From the NCBI GenBank assembly GCA_958296065.1, contig CATQHX010000065.1, forward strand, positions 1-37,259: a stretch of 37,259 nucleotides of DNA, read 5' to 3'. Each line of letters begins with the position of its first letter. Within the stretch, counting starts at the first letter, position 1. This DNA comes from Vicinamibacterales bacterium (GTDB lineage: Bacteria > Acidobacteriota > Vicinamibacteria > Vicinamibacterales > UBA8438). Below the pieces are notes generated by a model. The model was not told the origin of the DNA, made no database searches, and saw only the letters and a program-made list of their open reading frames with translations. Shown piece by piece: positions 1 to 9,244 of this stretch. The position numbers and the translations under genes were made by a program.

Positions 1-108
1 GGTCGGACGCCGCTGGCCCTCGCGCAACGCGGAGGGGTTCGCGGGCGCAACGCAACGCCGCACCGGAGCACCGTCGAGTTGCTCCGGCGCCTGGGCGCCG
101 GCGACTAG
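1..108 (+). CDS. Ankyrin-repeat protein, C-terminal end (partial)
   Basis: The frame is open from the first base and ends in TAG at 106-108, giving the last 35 residues of a protein that begins outside the window. The fragment contains GRTPLALAQRGG followed by STVELLRRLGA, the pattern of an ankyrin repeat (G-TPL-A-A-GG then a VELL-LGA second helix) at the end of a repeat stack. Ankyrin repeats mediate protein-protein contact; the partner cannot be told from this fragment. The gene is convergent with the broken lectin-like gene that follows. Assignment rests on the repeat pattern only, so confidence is moderate. Confidence 0.6.
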   Translation, partial: GRTPLALAQRGGVRGRNATPHRSTVELLRRLGAGD

Positions 109-145
109 TGGCGCCGCACGCCCAGGCGTCAGCCGGAAACGGCCG

Positions 146-824
146 TCAGTCGATGGCGAAGCAGTAGAACAGGCCGGCCCCGCCCGTGGCCACCAGATCG
201 TCCTGCGAGCAACCGCGTGACGGGTGGGCGGTGTTCCAGGGCGAACCCGGCGTCGTGAACGAGTAGCGGTCGGCGTGGCCGAGCATGGCGCTGCCTTCGC
301 CATTGCTGGTCCAGTTGCCGCAGGTGCGGTCGTCGCCCTCCGGAAACGCCGTGCCGTCGATCCGCGAGCCGGTCAGCACGTCGTGCTCCGTGAAGTCGGG
401 GTCTCCGTCGATGCGCGACGGCGAACTGCTCGCCGTTCTCGTCCAGCGAGTGGGTCCAGTTGAAGGTTGGAGTTGTCGAAGTGCAGGCCGTTCGACGCTG
501 GTGGCCATGACGAGGCCCTCCGCGTTCGCCCACGGTCCTTCCCCGATCCGGTCGCGTGCGTTGACGGCCTCCGGGGCCCTGCGTGCTCAGGTAGGCCCGC
601 CAGGTGCGGTCGCCGGCGCCCGCCGCGGCGGCCAGCGACTGGCAGTGGGCGTCCGCGCCGTCCAGCCCGCCCAGGTTGGCGCCGTCGCCGAGGCCGGTGC
701 TGGTGACGAAGAAGCCCAACGGCGGCGGCTCCTCTGCCTGCTGCTGGGCCACGACCGACAGCCCCGACAGCACCAACGCACCGAAGACCGCCGTAGCTGT
801 CAGTTGGATTCGTCTGTTCCTCAC
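146..824 (-). pseudogene. Lectin-like secreted protein gene broken by four single-base shifts
   Basis: The start is GTG at 822-824, preceded by a GGGGAGGG-type ribosome binding site. The first frame encodes a signal peptide (residues 1 to about 26, ending near VVAQQQ) and the start of a domain with GLGDGANLGGLDGADAHC and TWRAYLSTQG. Reading then has to move by one base near 575, near 487, near 465 and near 415 to recover VNARDRIGEGPWANAEG, LHFDNSN, FNWTHSLDENGEQFAV and finally RIDGDPDFTEHD through WNTAHPSRGCSQ to GLFYCFAID. All pieces fit one family of about 220-residue secreted proteins usually annotated as lectin (similar in style to DUF1554/endostatin-like folds, recalled rather than searched). 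Cysteines typical of the fold (AHC, RTCGNW, RGCSQ, LFYCFA) are all present. All four changes are extra bases in the same direction. It may be a real pseudogene or a patch of poor sequence near a contig end. Confidence 0.7.
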
Positions 825-1196
825 CTGAGCCCTCCCCTCTCAGAATGGTGAACGGTCGCTGTCGGCGCTCGAACCGGGTGGTGCGCTCAAGCGCCTCGAC
901 TTCGAACTCGTCGACTTACAACGCTCCATTCTACCCCACCCGCATCCGGCCGCCGCCGGCCACTGGCCGTTGGCGCGGTGCGCATGTCGGGCTCGGTGTC
1001 GGTCAGCGGCTCGTCCGGATGCACGAGTAGCGCATCGGGCTCGTTGCCTTTGAGGATCAGCCGTCAGCGCGGGCACAGGGCGGTAATCTGTCGTGCCTCG
1101 TTCCCTCTTCGACTGTCGGTCGCCGTCCGGTCCGTTCTAGACTGCGTCGAACGCCGGGGCTCCGACCCGCATGCGGCGATAGCCAAGGAGAAGATC
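825..1196. other. Intergenic region, no supported gene
   Basis: This stretch separates the divergent lectin-like pseudogene and the VOC gene and must contain both upstream regions. On the minus strand a TAGAAT hexamer near 932-937 could be a -10 element for the lectin-like gene, but no convincing -35 partner was seen. Open frames here lack codon bias or recognisable motifs. Confidence 0.4.
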
Positions 1197-1781
1197 ATGA
1201 GTGCAGCCATCGAACAGCTCGTCAAGCGCTACGAAGGCGGTGGGATGACCCGTCGCGAGTTGGTGCTCGCGCTCTCCGCGCTGGTGATGGCGCGACCGGC
1301 GGGCGGCGCGGCGGCGCAGCAGGGGGCGGCCCCGGCACCGATTCGCGTGCGCACCATGAATCACGTCACGCTTACCGTCTCGGACGTGCAGCGGTCCGTG
1401 GAGTTCTACCAGCGGGTGCTCGGACTGCCGCTCGTCACCACGCAGGGGACGGAGCGCGACTGGGACGCGCCCGCCGTACCGGTGCTCGGCATCGGCGACG
1501 GCCCGCAGTTCATCGCGTTCTCGCAAGGGGACCGGCCGCACATCAACCACTACTGCCTCGGCATGGAGGGCTTCGACGCCGCGGAGATCGTCGCCCGGCT
1601 GGCCGAGCACGGCATCGAGGCGCGGGTCCGCATGCGCGCCGATTCCGACCCGCCGGCCGAGGAGCTGATATTCAACGACCCGGACGGCATCCCGGTGCAG
1701 ATCCAGGACGTGAGCTACTGCGGCGGCTCCGGCAAGCTGGGCGACCTGTGCGATCCGGACGACCGCCCGCGCGTGCGGTGA
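1197..1781 (+). CDS. Exported VOC-family (glyoxalase/bleomycin-resistance fold) protein
   Basis: The start ATG at 1197 is chosen because AAGGAG lies 6-7 bases upstream; the frame is open further upstream but without signal. The 194-residue product has a twin-arginine-like leader (MTRRELVLALSALVMA, residues 17-32) ending in an Ala-rich cleavage region, so it is probably exported to the periplasm. A single VOC module runs from about residue 52 (MNHVTLTVSDVQRSVEFYQRVLGL) to about 178 (NDPDGIPVQIQD). VOC proteins are metal-dependent lyases, isomerases, dioxygenases or binding proteins; the substrate cannot be inferred. The usual C-terminal Glu metal ligand appears to be replaced by Gln in VQIQD, so metal binding may differ or be absent. 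The last ~15 residues are Asp/Arg-rich. Two other exported VOC proteins lie at 31601 and 36205. Confidence 0.85.
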   Translation: MSAAIEQLVKRYEGGGMTRRELVLALSALVMARPAGGAAAQQGAAPAPIRVRTMNHVTLTVSDVQRSVEFYQRVLGLPLVTTQGTERDWDAPAVPVLGIGDGPQFIAFSQGDRPHINHYCLGMEGFDAAEIVARLAEHGIEARVRMRADSDPPAEELIFNDPDGIPVQIQDVSYCGGSGKLGDLCDPDDRPRVR

Positions 1782-1800
1782 CCTGGGACGCCCGGGGCTG

Positions 1801-2015
1801 ATGCCGATCGTCGCCGTCGACCGATGGACGCGGCCGCCTTCCGAGAGTGGGTGTGGATCAAGCACCGCAAGTCGGACACGCTGTTCGAGGATGCGATGAT
1901 CGCGGCGACGGCCGTGGTGCACCGGTTGACCGTCGTGACGCGCAACGTGCGGGATTTCTCCGATCTGGGTGTCGGTTTTCTCGATCCGTTCACCGCAGCC
2001 GGCGGCGGTCCCTGA
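1801..2015 (+). pseudogene. VapC/FitB-type PIN toxin, C-terminal remnant
   Basis: The frame from 1824 encodes about 63 residues that match the second half of FitB/VapC PIN-domain ribonucleases: DAAAFREW, then EDAMIAATAVVH with an acidic residue of the active site, LTVVTRNVRDF and a GVGFLDPF end. A preceding PIVAVD segment, also typical of this family, is found in another frame from 1801, implying a one-base shift near 1822. The N-terminal half with the first catalytic Asp, and any antitoxin gene, are missing; the remnant directly follows the VOC gene. It cannot encode an active nuclease. The family call is confident; the exact 5' limit is not. Confidence 0.65.
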
Positions 2016-2061
2016 CGCGGCCTGCCGCTGCGTTCGAGCTTGTCGATTCGGGGGTGTTCCA

Positions 2062-3471
2062 ATGTGCATGAAGCATCGACGAGTTCTCTGTGCGGTGGCC
2101 GCCGGATGCCTGGTCGTGGCGCTGGCCGCTCCCGTCGCGGCACAGCCGGCGCGGGACGCCCACCCGGACATCCAACTCTTCCTGGACGCGGGGGTGCCGG
2201 GGGGGCCGCGGTCGCGAGACGCGTTTGAGCAGCTCGGCGCCCAGTGGCGCGACGCCTACGCCGGCATCGTCTGGGACCTGGCGTGGCTGCTGCGCCCGCC
2301 GAGCCAGGGGTTCGTCCACTTTTTCACCCTCATCGGGTTCCTGCAGGAGCAGACCGGGCAGCGCTTCGGCGCCGACCTGGCGGGCTGGCAGCGGTGGATC
2401 TGGTCGCTGCCCTACGATCCGCATCCCGACCACGGCTACTTCAAGGGACAGTGGTACAGCCAGATCGATCCGCGCTTCGCGGAGTTCTTTCCGCGGGGGG
2501 CGACGTCGCTGATTCGGCTCGACGAGATCGAGTGGGGCGGGGTGGCCGTGAACGGCATTCCACCGTTGGAATATCCGACGCGGCTGGAGGCCGACGAGGC
2601 CGGCTACCTGGCGGACGACCACATCGTCTTCGGCATCGCGGTCGACGGCGAGGCGCGCGCCTACCCGAAGAGGATTCTCGCCTGGCACGAGATGGCGCTC
2701 GACCGGCTCGGGAACGTGGAGCTGACCATCGTCTATTGCACGCTCTGCGGGACGGTGATCCCGTTCGAGAGCGTGGTGGACGGCCGGCATCTGACCTTCG
2801 GCACCAGCGGGCTGCTCTATCGGTCGAACAAGCTGATGTTCGACCACGAGACCAACAGCCTGTGGAACACGTTCGAGGGCGTCCCGGTGGTCGGCGAGCT
2901 CGTCGGGAGCGGCCTGCGGCTGACCTCGCGCGCGGTAGTGACGACGACGTGGGGGGAGTGGCGGCGCCGGCATCCGGAGACGACCGTCCTGTCGCTCGCC
3001 ACCGGGCACCGGCGCAACTACGCGGAAGGCGCCGCCTACCGGACCTACTTCGGCAGCGACGAGCTGATGTTCGCGGTCTCGCGCCGCGACGACCGCCTGT
3101 CGAACAAGGAGGAGGTGCTGGTGCTGCGCCTGCCGGACCCGGACCGCCCCGGCGAGCTGTTGCCGCTGGCCGTCAGCGCGAGCTTCCTGGCGCGCAACCG
3201 CGTCTATCACCACCCCTTCGCGGGCCGGAACCTGGTGATCGTCACCAGCGGGCAGGGCGCCAACCGGGTGTACGACGCCGAGGACGTCCGCTTCGAGCGC
3301 CGCATGGACGACGAGCGGGTGGTCGACGACGCCGGACGAGTCTGGCGGGTGTCCGAGGACGGGCTCGTTCCGGAGGGCGGCGCGGACGTGCGTCTGGCGC
3401 GCGTCCCGGCCCAGCGCGCCTTCTGGTTCGGCTGGTATGCGCAGTTCCCCGACACCGAGTTGATCGACTGA
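2062..3471 (+). CDS. Exported DUF3179 domain protein
   Basis: The product has 469 residues from ATG 2062 (ATG 2068 is an in-frame alternative; the ribosome binding site is weak). Residues 1-25 form a Sec signal peptide ending at AAPVAAQPA. The body matches DUF3179: VYCTLCGTVIPFE around residue 220, then FGTSGLLYRSNKLMFDHETNSLW about 25 residues later, the diagnostic core of the family. The conserved Cys pair in CTLC is present. The biochemical function of DUF3179 is unknown to me; members are exported proteins common in Acidobacteriota and relatives. About 100 residues at the N-terminus (WDLAWLLRPP, SLPYDPHPDHGYFKGQWY) lie before the DUF core. The gene ends 6 bases before the convergent stop of the first receptor gene, so the two transcripts probably overlap. 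Confidence 0.88.
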   Translation: MCMKHRRVLCAVAAGCLVVALAAPVAAQPARDAHPDIQLFLDAGVPGGPRSRDAFEQLGAQWRDAYAGIVWDLAWLLRPPSQGFVHFFTLIGFLQEQTGQRFGADLAGWQRWIWSLPYDPHPDHGYFKGQWYSQIDPRFAEFFPRGATSLIRLDEIEWGGVAVNGIPPLEYPTRLEADEAGYLADDHIVFGIAVDGEARAYPKRILAWHEMALDRLGNVELTIVYCTLCGTVIPFESVVDGRHLTFGTSGLLYRSNKLMFDHETNSLWNTFEGVPVVGELVGSGLRLTSRAVVTTTWGEWRRRHPETTVLSLATGHRRNYAEGAAYRTYFGSDELMFAVSRRDDRLSNKEEVLVLRLPDPDRPGELLPLAVSASFLARNRVYHHPFAGRNLVIVTSGQGANRVYDAEDVRFERRMDDERVVDDAGRVWRVSEDGLVPEGGADVRLARVPAQRAFWFGWYAQFPDTELID

Positions 3472-3477
3472 ACCCGC

Positions 3478-6381
3478 TCAGCCGCCGGACGCCCAGCCGT
3501 AGTTGATCCGCAGGTAGAAGAACGCCCCGTTGGCGCCGAACGGCGTCTGCACGCTGAAGCGGTTGCCCTTGGCGCGCGCGATCGGATTCTCCTCCGGGTC
3601 GTTGCCGAACGCGTTCTGGCCGCCGATGGTGAGGGTGGTGGACTCGCTGATCGTGTACGCGGCCTCGACGTCGACCACTGCGTCGCCGTGGTAGACGTAG
3701 AGGTCCCGCGAATCGAACCACTCGTCGTAGTAGCTCACGCGTCCCAGCAGGCGCCAGCGCCCGAGCGTCTGCCGGACCGAGGCGTTCCAGCGGGTGCCGG
3801 GAATCGCCTCCTGCAGCTCGCGGACGCGCAGCGCGTCGAGCACCGCCGGATCGAACCGCGTGACGGTGGTGGCGGTGTGGTTGAAGAGCAGGCCCAGCGT
3901 CGTCCGGCCGCCGAGGCGCGGAGGCGCCCAGGTGGCGACCAGGTCGAGTCCTTGCGTGCGGGTCTCGAAGTGGTTCGTGAAGAAGCGGAAGTTCTGCAGA
4001 TTGCGGGCGCTCGTCACGCCCTCGACGAGCAGCCCCTCGACCTCCGGCGCGGTCAGCGCGAACAACTGCGTCAGCGCGAGCCGGTCCGCGAGCCGGATCC
4101 GGAAGTAGTCGGCGGTGAGGCTGAACGGCCCGGCGTCGACCACCCCGCCGAGCGTGTAGGCGACCGAGCGTTCCGGCTGCAGCCGCTCGCCGCCGCGCAG
4201 CGCCGCGACCCGCGAGGTGGAGGGGATGGTGCCGTTGTTGACCAGATCCATCAGCTCGTGGTCGAACTCGGTCGATACGTTGAAGGCATTCTGCTGGCCC
4301 GGGGTCGGCGCGCGGAAGCCGCTGCTGGCGCTCGCCCGCAGCGCGGCGCCGCCGCCCAGACGCAGCCGTGCGGAGAGCTTGCCGTTCGTGGTCGTGCCGA
4401 AGTCCTCGAAGTCCTCCAGACGCAACGCGCCGCCCAGGGACCAGCCGTCGTCGCCGCCCCGAACCTCGATGTCGCCGTAGAGGGCCGTGTTGGCGCGGCT
4501 CCAGGCCCCGGCCGCGATAGGGCTGAAACCGGGGAAGCCGTTCGAGCCGGCGCTGAAGCCCTGCGGCGCATAGGGGCCGATCTGCCACGACGGCTCGTCG
4601 CCGAGGCCGATCGTGAAGCGCTCGTCCCGCCACTCGGCGCCCCCGGCGAGGTGCACGCGGTCGTTGACGGGATAGCCGAGATCGATGTTGAAGCCGATTT
4701 CATCCTGCCGGTAGAGGCCCGGGTCGAACGTGGTGGGCGTGGCCGGGCCGAGCGAGGCGTTGACCGTGTCGTAGATGAAGAAGTCCACCTCGCTGGAGCC
4801 GGCGCCGGCGCTCGCGTCCCATAGAATCCCGCCGCCGAGCTGACCGCGCAGGCCGGCGACCAGCGACATGTCGAGCACGTCGCCTCCGAACTGCGGGGTG
4901 AAGCCGCCGGGAAAGCGTTCCTGGAACGAGAAGCAGTCCCGATCGGCGAAGACTCGCGCAAGTGCGGCCTGGTCGGGCCTTCCGGCCGAGACCGGCACCG
5001 TTGGGCAGCCGGCGGACCCGTCGAGGACTCCGTCCCGCGCGTCGAGCCCGTCGCCGATCAGCAGAGTCCGGCCCCTGTCGCCGCTGAAGACCGCGGCGCG
5101 GGTATTGGGGTTCCGGAAGAAGAACCCGCTCTCCGCCCGCCGGCCGGCGTAGCTGGCGTGGCCGTAGGCCTGCACCCCGCCGGCGAAGAGGTGGCCGAAG
5201 TTGCCCCAGAGCTTGACGTTGTCCTCGACGCGGGGCGAGCCCCATATCTGGGCCGGCTCGGCGACCGCGTCGTTGCCGGCCGCGATCAGCAGCGCCGCGT
5301 CGTCCCGCTGCACGCTGCGGCTGGTCGGAGCGGTGTTGCCGTACTCCAGGCTGAGGTTGGCGAAGCCGGTCTGTCCGAGCGGCAGCCCGACGTTGCCCGC
5401 CACCGTATAGGCGCCGCCGTCGCCCGCGCCGTAGCCGCCGGTGTGCAGCTCGAGGCTGCCGCCGCTCGGGTCGTCCTTGAGCTGGAAGTTCAGCACGCCG
5501 GCGATGGCGTCCGACCCGTACTGGGCCGCGGCGCCGTCCCGCAGCACCTCGATCTGCCGCAAGGCGATGGCCGGGATCGCCGAGATGTCCGGGCCCTGCG
5601 CGCCGTCGGAGACGCCGTTGCCGATCCAGGTGATGACCGCGCCCCGGTGCCGGCGCTTGCCGTTGACCAGCACCAGCGTGTGGTCCGGCGCGAGGCCGCG
5701 CAGGTTGGCGGGTCGGATGAGCCGGGCCGCGTCGCCCACCGGCTGCGGATTGACGTTGAAGGAGGGGACGAGGGTCCGTAGCTGATCGGCGAGGTCGGTG
5801 CTGCCCTGGCTGACGACGTCCTCGTACGGGATGGCGTCGATGGGCACGGTCGACTCGATCACCGAGCGGGGCCGGGCGCGACTGCCGACCACGACCACCT
5901 GCTCCTCGAACTGCGCCGCGAGCACGACGTCGAGCGCAATCGGGGCGCCGGCGGCGACGGCCACCCCGCGCCGCGCGTCGCGTCCGAACCCGGGCAGCGT
6001 GAACGTTACGTCGTAGACGCCGGGCGGCAGCGCCGGAATCGTGAACCGGCCGGCGCCGTCGGAGACGACGGTCCGCGCGGGACCGGTGCCGTTGGCGCTC
6101 CGGATCTCCACCGTTACCCCGGGCAGGACGAAGCCGGTCGTGTCGGTGATCGTGCCGGACAGATCCCCGTCCTGCGCGGCGGTCTGATCCCCCGCGGCGG
6201 TCTGATCCCCCGCGACGGTCTGATCCCCCGCGGCGGAACTGTTCTGCGCGACCGCGGCCACCGGCGCGAGCGTCGCCTTTTGCGCGGCCGCGGCCCCCGG
6301 CGGCAGCGCGGCCACCGGGGCGAACGCGGCCGTGGTCAGGACGAGGGCGATGGACGCTGCCGGAACGGCTCTCGCGTTCAC
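3478..6381 (-). CDS. TonB-dependent receptor with carboxypeptidase-regulatory-like N-domain (paralog 1)
   Basis: An outer-membrane active-transport receptor of 967 residues. GTG at 6379-6381 is preferred because GGAG lies just upstream; GTG at 6405 gives 8 more residues without a ribosome binding site. A signal peptide is followed by three AGDQT repeats (about residues 51-67), a carboxypeptidase-regulatory-like beta-sandwich (SGTITDTTGFVLPGVTVEI, about 74-150), a TonB-box-like EEQVVVVGSRARPRS segment, a plug domain (LVLVNGKRRHRGAVI, IEVLRDGAAAQYGSDAIAGV, about 160-290) and a long beta-barrel ending in FFYLRINYGW. The substrate is not identifiable. It starts about 40-65 bases after the stop of paralog 2 and very likely shares its transcript. 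Sequence is close to the two receptors upstream, indicating tandem duplication. Confidence 0.93.
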   Translation of the reverse strand: MNARAVPAASIALVLTTAAFAPVAALPPGAAAAQKATLAPVAAVAQNSSAAGDQTVAGDQTAAGDQTAAQDGDLSGTITDTTGFVLPGVTVEIRSANGTGPARTVVSDGAGRFTIPALPPGVYDVTFTLPGFGRDARRGVAVAAGAPIALDVVLAAQFEEQVVVVGSRARPRSVIESTVPIDAIPYEDVVSQGSTDLADQLRTLVPSFNVNPQPVGDAARLIRPANLRGLAPDHTLVLVNGKRRHRGAVITWIGNGVSDGAQGPDISAIPAIALRQIEVLRDGAAAQYGSDAIAGVLNFQLKDDPSGGSLELHTGGYGAGDGGAYTVAGNVGLPLGQTGFANLSLEYGNTAPTSRSVQRDDAALLIAAGNDAVAEPAQIWGSPRVEDNVKLWGNFGHLFAGGVQAYGHASYAGRRAESGFFFRNPNTRAAVFSGDRGRTLLIGDGLDARDGVLDGSAGCPTVPVSAGRPDQAALARVFADRDCFSFQERFPGGFTPQFGGDVLDMSLVAGLRGQLGGGILWDASAGAGSSEVDFFIYDTVNASLGPATPTTFDPGLYRQDEIGFNIDLGYPVNDRVHLAGGAEWRDERFTIGLGDEPSWQIGPYAPQGFSAGSNGFPGFSPIAAGAWSRANTALYGDIEVRGGDDGWSLGGALRLEDFEDFGTTTNGKLSARLRLGGGAALRASASSGFRAPTPGQQNAFNVSTEFDHELMDLVNNGTIPSTSRVAALRGGERLQPERSVAYTLGGVVDAGPFSLTADYFRIRLADRLALTQLFALTAPEVEGLLVEGVTSARNLQNFRFFTNHFETRTQGLDLVATWAPPRLGGRTTLGLLFNHTATTVTRFDPAVLDALRVRELQEAIPGTRWNASVRQTLGRWRLLGRVSYYDEWFDSRDLYVYHGDAVVDVEAAYTISESTTLTIGGQNAFGNDPEENPIARAKGNRFSVQTPFGANGAFFYLRINYGWASGG

Positions 6382-6445
6382 CTGCTTCTCCGCATGGCGG
6401 TTCACGTCGCGGGCCGCTCGGGACCGGCGCCCGTACCCTCAGCCC

Positions 6446-9220
6446 TCAGCCGCCCCAGCCGTAGTTGAGGCGCGCGTAGTAGTACCCGCCGCTGAAGCCC
6501 CAGGGGGTGAACTGGCTGTAGGGGAGGCCGAAGATATCGGCGAACAGGTCCATGCGGTCCGAGAAGGTGTCGGCGATGTTCTGGCCGCCGACCGACAGCG
6601 TCACGCTCTCGCCGAGCGGGATGCGGAGATCGAGGTCGACGATGGAGCGTCCGTTCAGCAGAGGCGAGTCGGGGCCGCGCACGAAGCGCGCGTCGAAGTG
6701 GTCCACCCACGAGCCGTAGTAGCTGAGGCGGCCGAGGAGCCGCACCCGCGCGAGCTGCTGGTTGAGCGCGATGCTCCAGCGGGTCCTGGGCACGCCGCGC
6801 TCGAGGCCGAGCACCTCGCCCGGACCGAGCAGCTCCGTCTCCTTCGTCACCTGCGTGTCGGTGTGGTTGAAGGTGAAGTTCAGCACGGTGTCGCCCCCGA
6901 GATCCGGCGGGGTGTAGGTCGACACGATGTCGACGCCCTGGGTCCGGGTCTCGAAGTCGTTGATGAAGAACCGGAAGAACGCCAGGGTGCCGGCCGAGGC
7001 GATGCCCTCCGAGATCAGGAGCGCGCGCTCGTCCTCGGTGAGGGTGAAGGTCTGCGACAGGGCGAGGCGGTCCGAGACGTCGACGCGGAAGTAGTCGGCG
7101 GTCAGCGTGAACGGCCCGTTGTCGACCACCACGCCGGCGGTCGTGTTGACCGACGTCTCGGGCTCGAGCGGCACCCCGCCGCGCAGCGTGGCGGCCAGGA
7201 ACGTGGACGGCACGTTGGCGCTGTCGACGAGCTGCAGGGTCTCGGGGTCGATGGTCGTCTGCACGTTCAGCGTGTGCTGCTGCCCCGGCGTCGGGGCCCG
7301 GAACCCGGTGCTGACGCCCCCGCGCAGGGCGACGAAGGGGTTCAGGGCGTAGCGGGCCGAGATCTTGCCGTTGGTGGTGGGGCCGAACAGGTCGAAGTGC
7401 TCCAGGCGCAGGGCGCCGCCGAACGACCACCGGTCGTCGCGTCCGCGCAGCTCCAGGTCGCCGTAAAGGGCGACGTTGCTGCGGTTCCAGGCCCCGGCCG
7501 TGTAGTCCGGGAAGCCGGGAAAGCCGTTCGAGCCGGAGACGAAGCCCTGCGCCGCGTACGGGCCCACCTCCCACGACGGGCGCCCGCCCGCCCCGATGGT
7601 GAACTTCTCGTCGCGCCACTCGGTGCCGGCTGCGATGTTCAACGTGTCGGAGGCGGCATACGAGACGTCGAAGTTGAGGTTGACCTCCTCCTGCCTGTAG
7701 AGGCCGGGGTCGAAGTCGCGCGGCGTGTCGAGACCGAGCGAGGCGTTGACCGTGTTCTGGAAGAAGAAGTCCGACTCGTGCGCGCCGTAGCTGGCGCTGG
7801 CGTCCCAGGTCATGCCGCTGTCGGCGATCCGGCGCAGCCCCGCGACCGCCGACAGGTCGGTGACCACGCCCCCGAACCGCGGCGTGAAGCCGCCCGGGGC
7901 GAGCTCCCGGAACGAGAAGCAGTGGGGATTGGCCGCCACCTGCGCGAGGGCCGCCTGATCCGGCACGTTGTCGGCGACGCGCACGACGGGGCAGTCGGCC
8001 GGGCCCATGCCCTGCGCGGCGAGCCGGTCGCCGATGAGCAGGGTCTCGCCGCCGTCGAGGCTGTAGATGTTGGCGCGGTTGTTCGGGTTCCGGAAGTAGA
8101 ACCCCTCGGTCACCCGCTTGCTGGCGTAGTTGGTGTGGCCGTAGAACTGCAGGCCGCTGCCGAGCAGGCTGCCGAAGTTGCCGAACAGCTTCAGGTCGTC
8201 CTCGATGGTGGGGTTGCCCCAGATCTGCGCCGGATCGGCTACGTCGGTGTTGCCGGCCGCGATGAGCGCCGCCGCGTCGGCGCGCTGCACGCTGCGGTTG
8301 GTCGGGTCCGCGTTGCCGTACTCCAGGCTGAGGTTGGCGAAGCCGTTGGCGCCGAGCGGCAGCCCGACGTTGCCGGCCACGCTGTAGGCGTCGCCGTCGC
8401 CGGCGCGGTAGGTGCCGGTGTTCAGCTCGAAGCTGCCTCCCGCCGCGTTGTCCTTGAGCAGAAAATTCAGCACGCCGGCGATCGCGTCCGAGCCGTACTG
8501 TGCCGAAGCGCCGTCGCGGAGCACCTCGACCTGCCGCAGGGCGATGGTCGGAATGGTCGAGATGTCCGGTCCCTGCGAGCCGTCGGTGACGCCGGCGAAC
8601 CAGGCGATGACCGAGGAGCGGTGGCGGCGCTTGCCGTTGACCAGTACCAGGGTGTGGTCGTGGGCGAGGTTGCGGATGCTGGCCGGCCGCACGAGCGTGG
8701 CCGCGTCGCTGATCGGGTGCGTGGCGACGTTGAAAGAGGGAACCAGGGTCCGCAACTGGTAGTCGAGGGTGGTCAGGCCCTGGCTGGCGACGTCCTGGAA
8801 CGGGATGGCGTCGATCGGCACCTGCGATTCGGTCACCGACCTGGGCCGCGCGCGGCTGCCGACCACGACCACCCGCTCCTCGAGCTCCACGGCCAGCTCG
8901 ACGTCGAGCGCAACCGCGGCCCGGGCGCCGACCTCCACGCCGTCGCGCAGGATCTGTTGGAAGCCGGGCAGCGTGAACGTCACCGCGTAGGTGCCGGGCG
9001 GCAGGGCCATCGTGAACATGCCGGCGCCATCCGTGACGGCGGTTGCAGCGGGATCGCCGGCCGCGTCGCTCGCTTCCACGGTCACGGCGGGCAGGACGAG
9101 ACCGGTCGTATCGGTGACGGTGCCGGAGATGGCAGCGTCCTGGGTGGCAGCGGCAATGGGTGCCGAGAACACGCTCAGGATCAAGAAGGTGCATTCGATC
9201 CTGCGGTTCAGTCGGTACAT
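6446..9220 (-). CDS. TonB-dependent receptor with carboxypeptidase-regulatory-like N-domain (paralog 2)
   Basis: The product has 924 residues and starts at ATG 9218-9220 with a strong AGGAGG eight bases upstream. Order of parts: signal peptide (1 to about 25, ending AAATQ), regulatory-like sandwich (ISGTVTDTTGLVLPAVTVEA, about 30-108), VVVVGSRARPRS linker, plug with LVLVNGKRRHRSSVI and QVEVLRDGASAQYGSDAIAGV (about 120-245), beta-barrel with RTQGVDIVSTYTPPDLGG near 780 and a terminal YYARLNYGWGG strand. It imports an unknown ligand across the outer membrane with TonB energy. It lacks the AGDQT linker of paralog 1. A palindromic GTGTCTACAC box sits 25-35 bases before the start codon and a near copy precedes paralog 3, so the two may be co-regulated. 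Downstream paralog 1 is probably in the same operon. Confidence 0.94.
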   Translation of the reverse strand: MYRLNRRIECTFLILSVFSAPIAAATQDAAISGTVTDTTGLVLPAVTVEASDAAGDPAATAVTDGAGMFTMALPPGTYAVTFTLPGFQQILRDGVEVGARAAVALDVELAVELEERVVVVGSRARPRSVTESQVPIDAIPFQDVASQGLTTLDYQLRTLVPSFNVATHPISDAATLVRPASIRNLAHDHTLVLVNGKRRHRSSVIAWFAGVTDGSQGPDISTIPTIALRQVEVLRDGASAQYGSDAIAGVLNFLLKDNAAGGSFELNTGTYRAGDGDAYSVAGNVGLPLGANGFANLSLEYGNADPTNRSVQRADAAALIAAGNTDVADPAQIWGNPTIEDDLKLFGNFGSLLGSGLQFYGHTNYASKRVTEGFYFRNPNNRANIYSLDGGETLLIGDRLAAQGMGPADCPVVRVADNVPDQAALAQVAANPHCFSFRELAPGGFTPRFGGVVTDLSAVAGLRRIADSGMTWDASASYGAHESDFFFQNTVNASLGLDTPRDFDPGLYRQEEVNLNFDVSYAASDTLNIAAGTEWRDEKFTIGAGGRPSWEVGPYAAQGFVSGSNGFPGFPDYTAGAWNRSNVALYGDLELRGRDDRWSFGGALRLEHFDLFGPTTNGKISARYALNPFVALRGGVSTGFRAPTPGQQHTLNVQTTIDPETLQLVDSANVPSTFLAATLRGGVPLEPETSVNTTAGVVVDNGPFTLTADYFRVDVSDRLALSQTFTLTEDERALLISEGIASAGTLAFFRFFINDFETRTQGVDIVSTYTPPDLGGDTVLNFTFNHTDTQVTKETELLGPGEVLGLERGVPRTRWSIALNQQLARVRLLGRLSYYGSWVDHFDARFVRGPDSPLLNGRSIVDLDLRIPLGESVTLSVGGQNIADTFSDRMDLFADIFGLPYSQFTPWGFSGGYYYARLNYGWGG

Positions 9221-9244
9221 GTGCCCTCCTGCTTCACGACTATT

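Noticed and set aside
3472..3477. Possible fusion or read-through between DUF3179 and the receptor gene
   Set aside because: The genes are convergent; only their 3' ends are adjacent.
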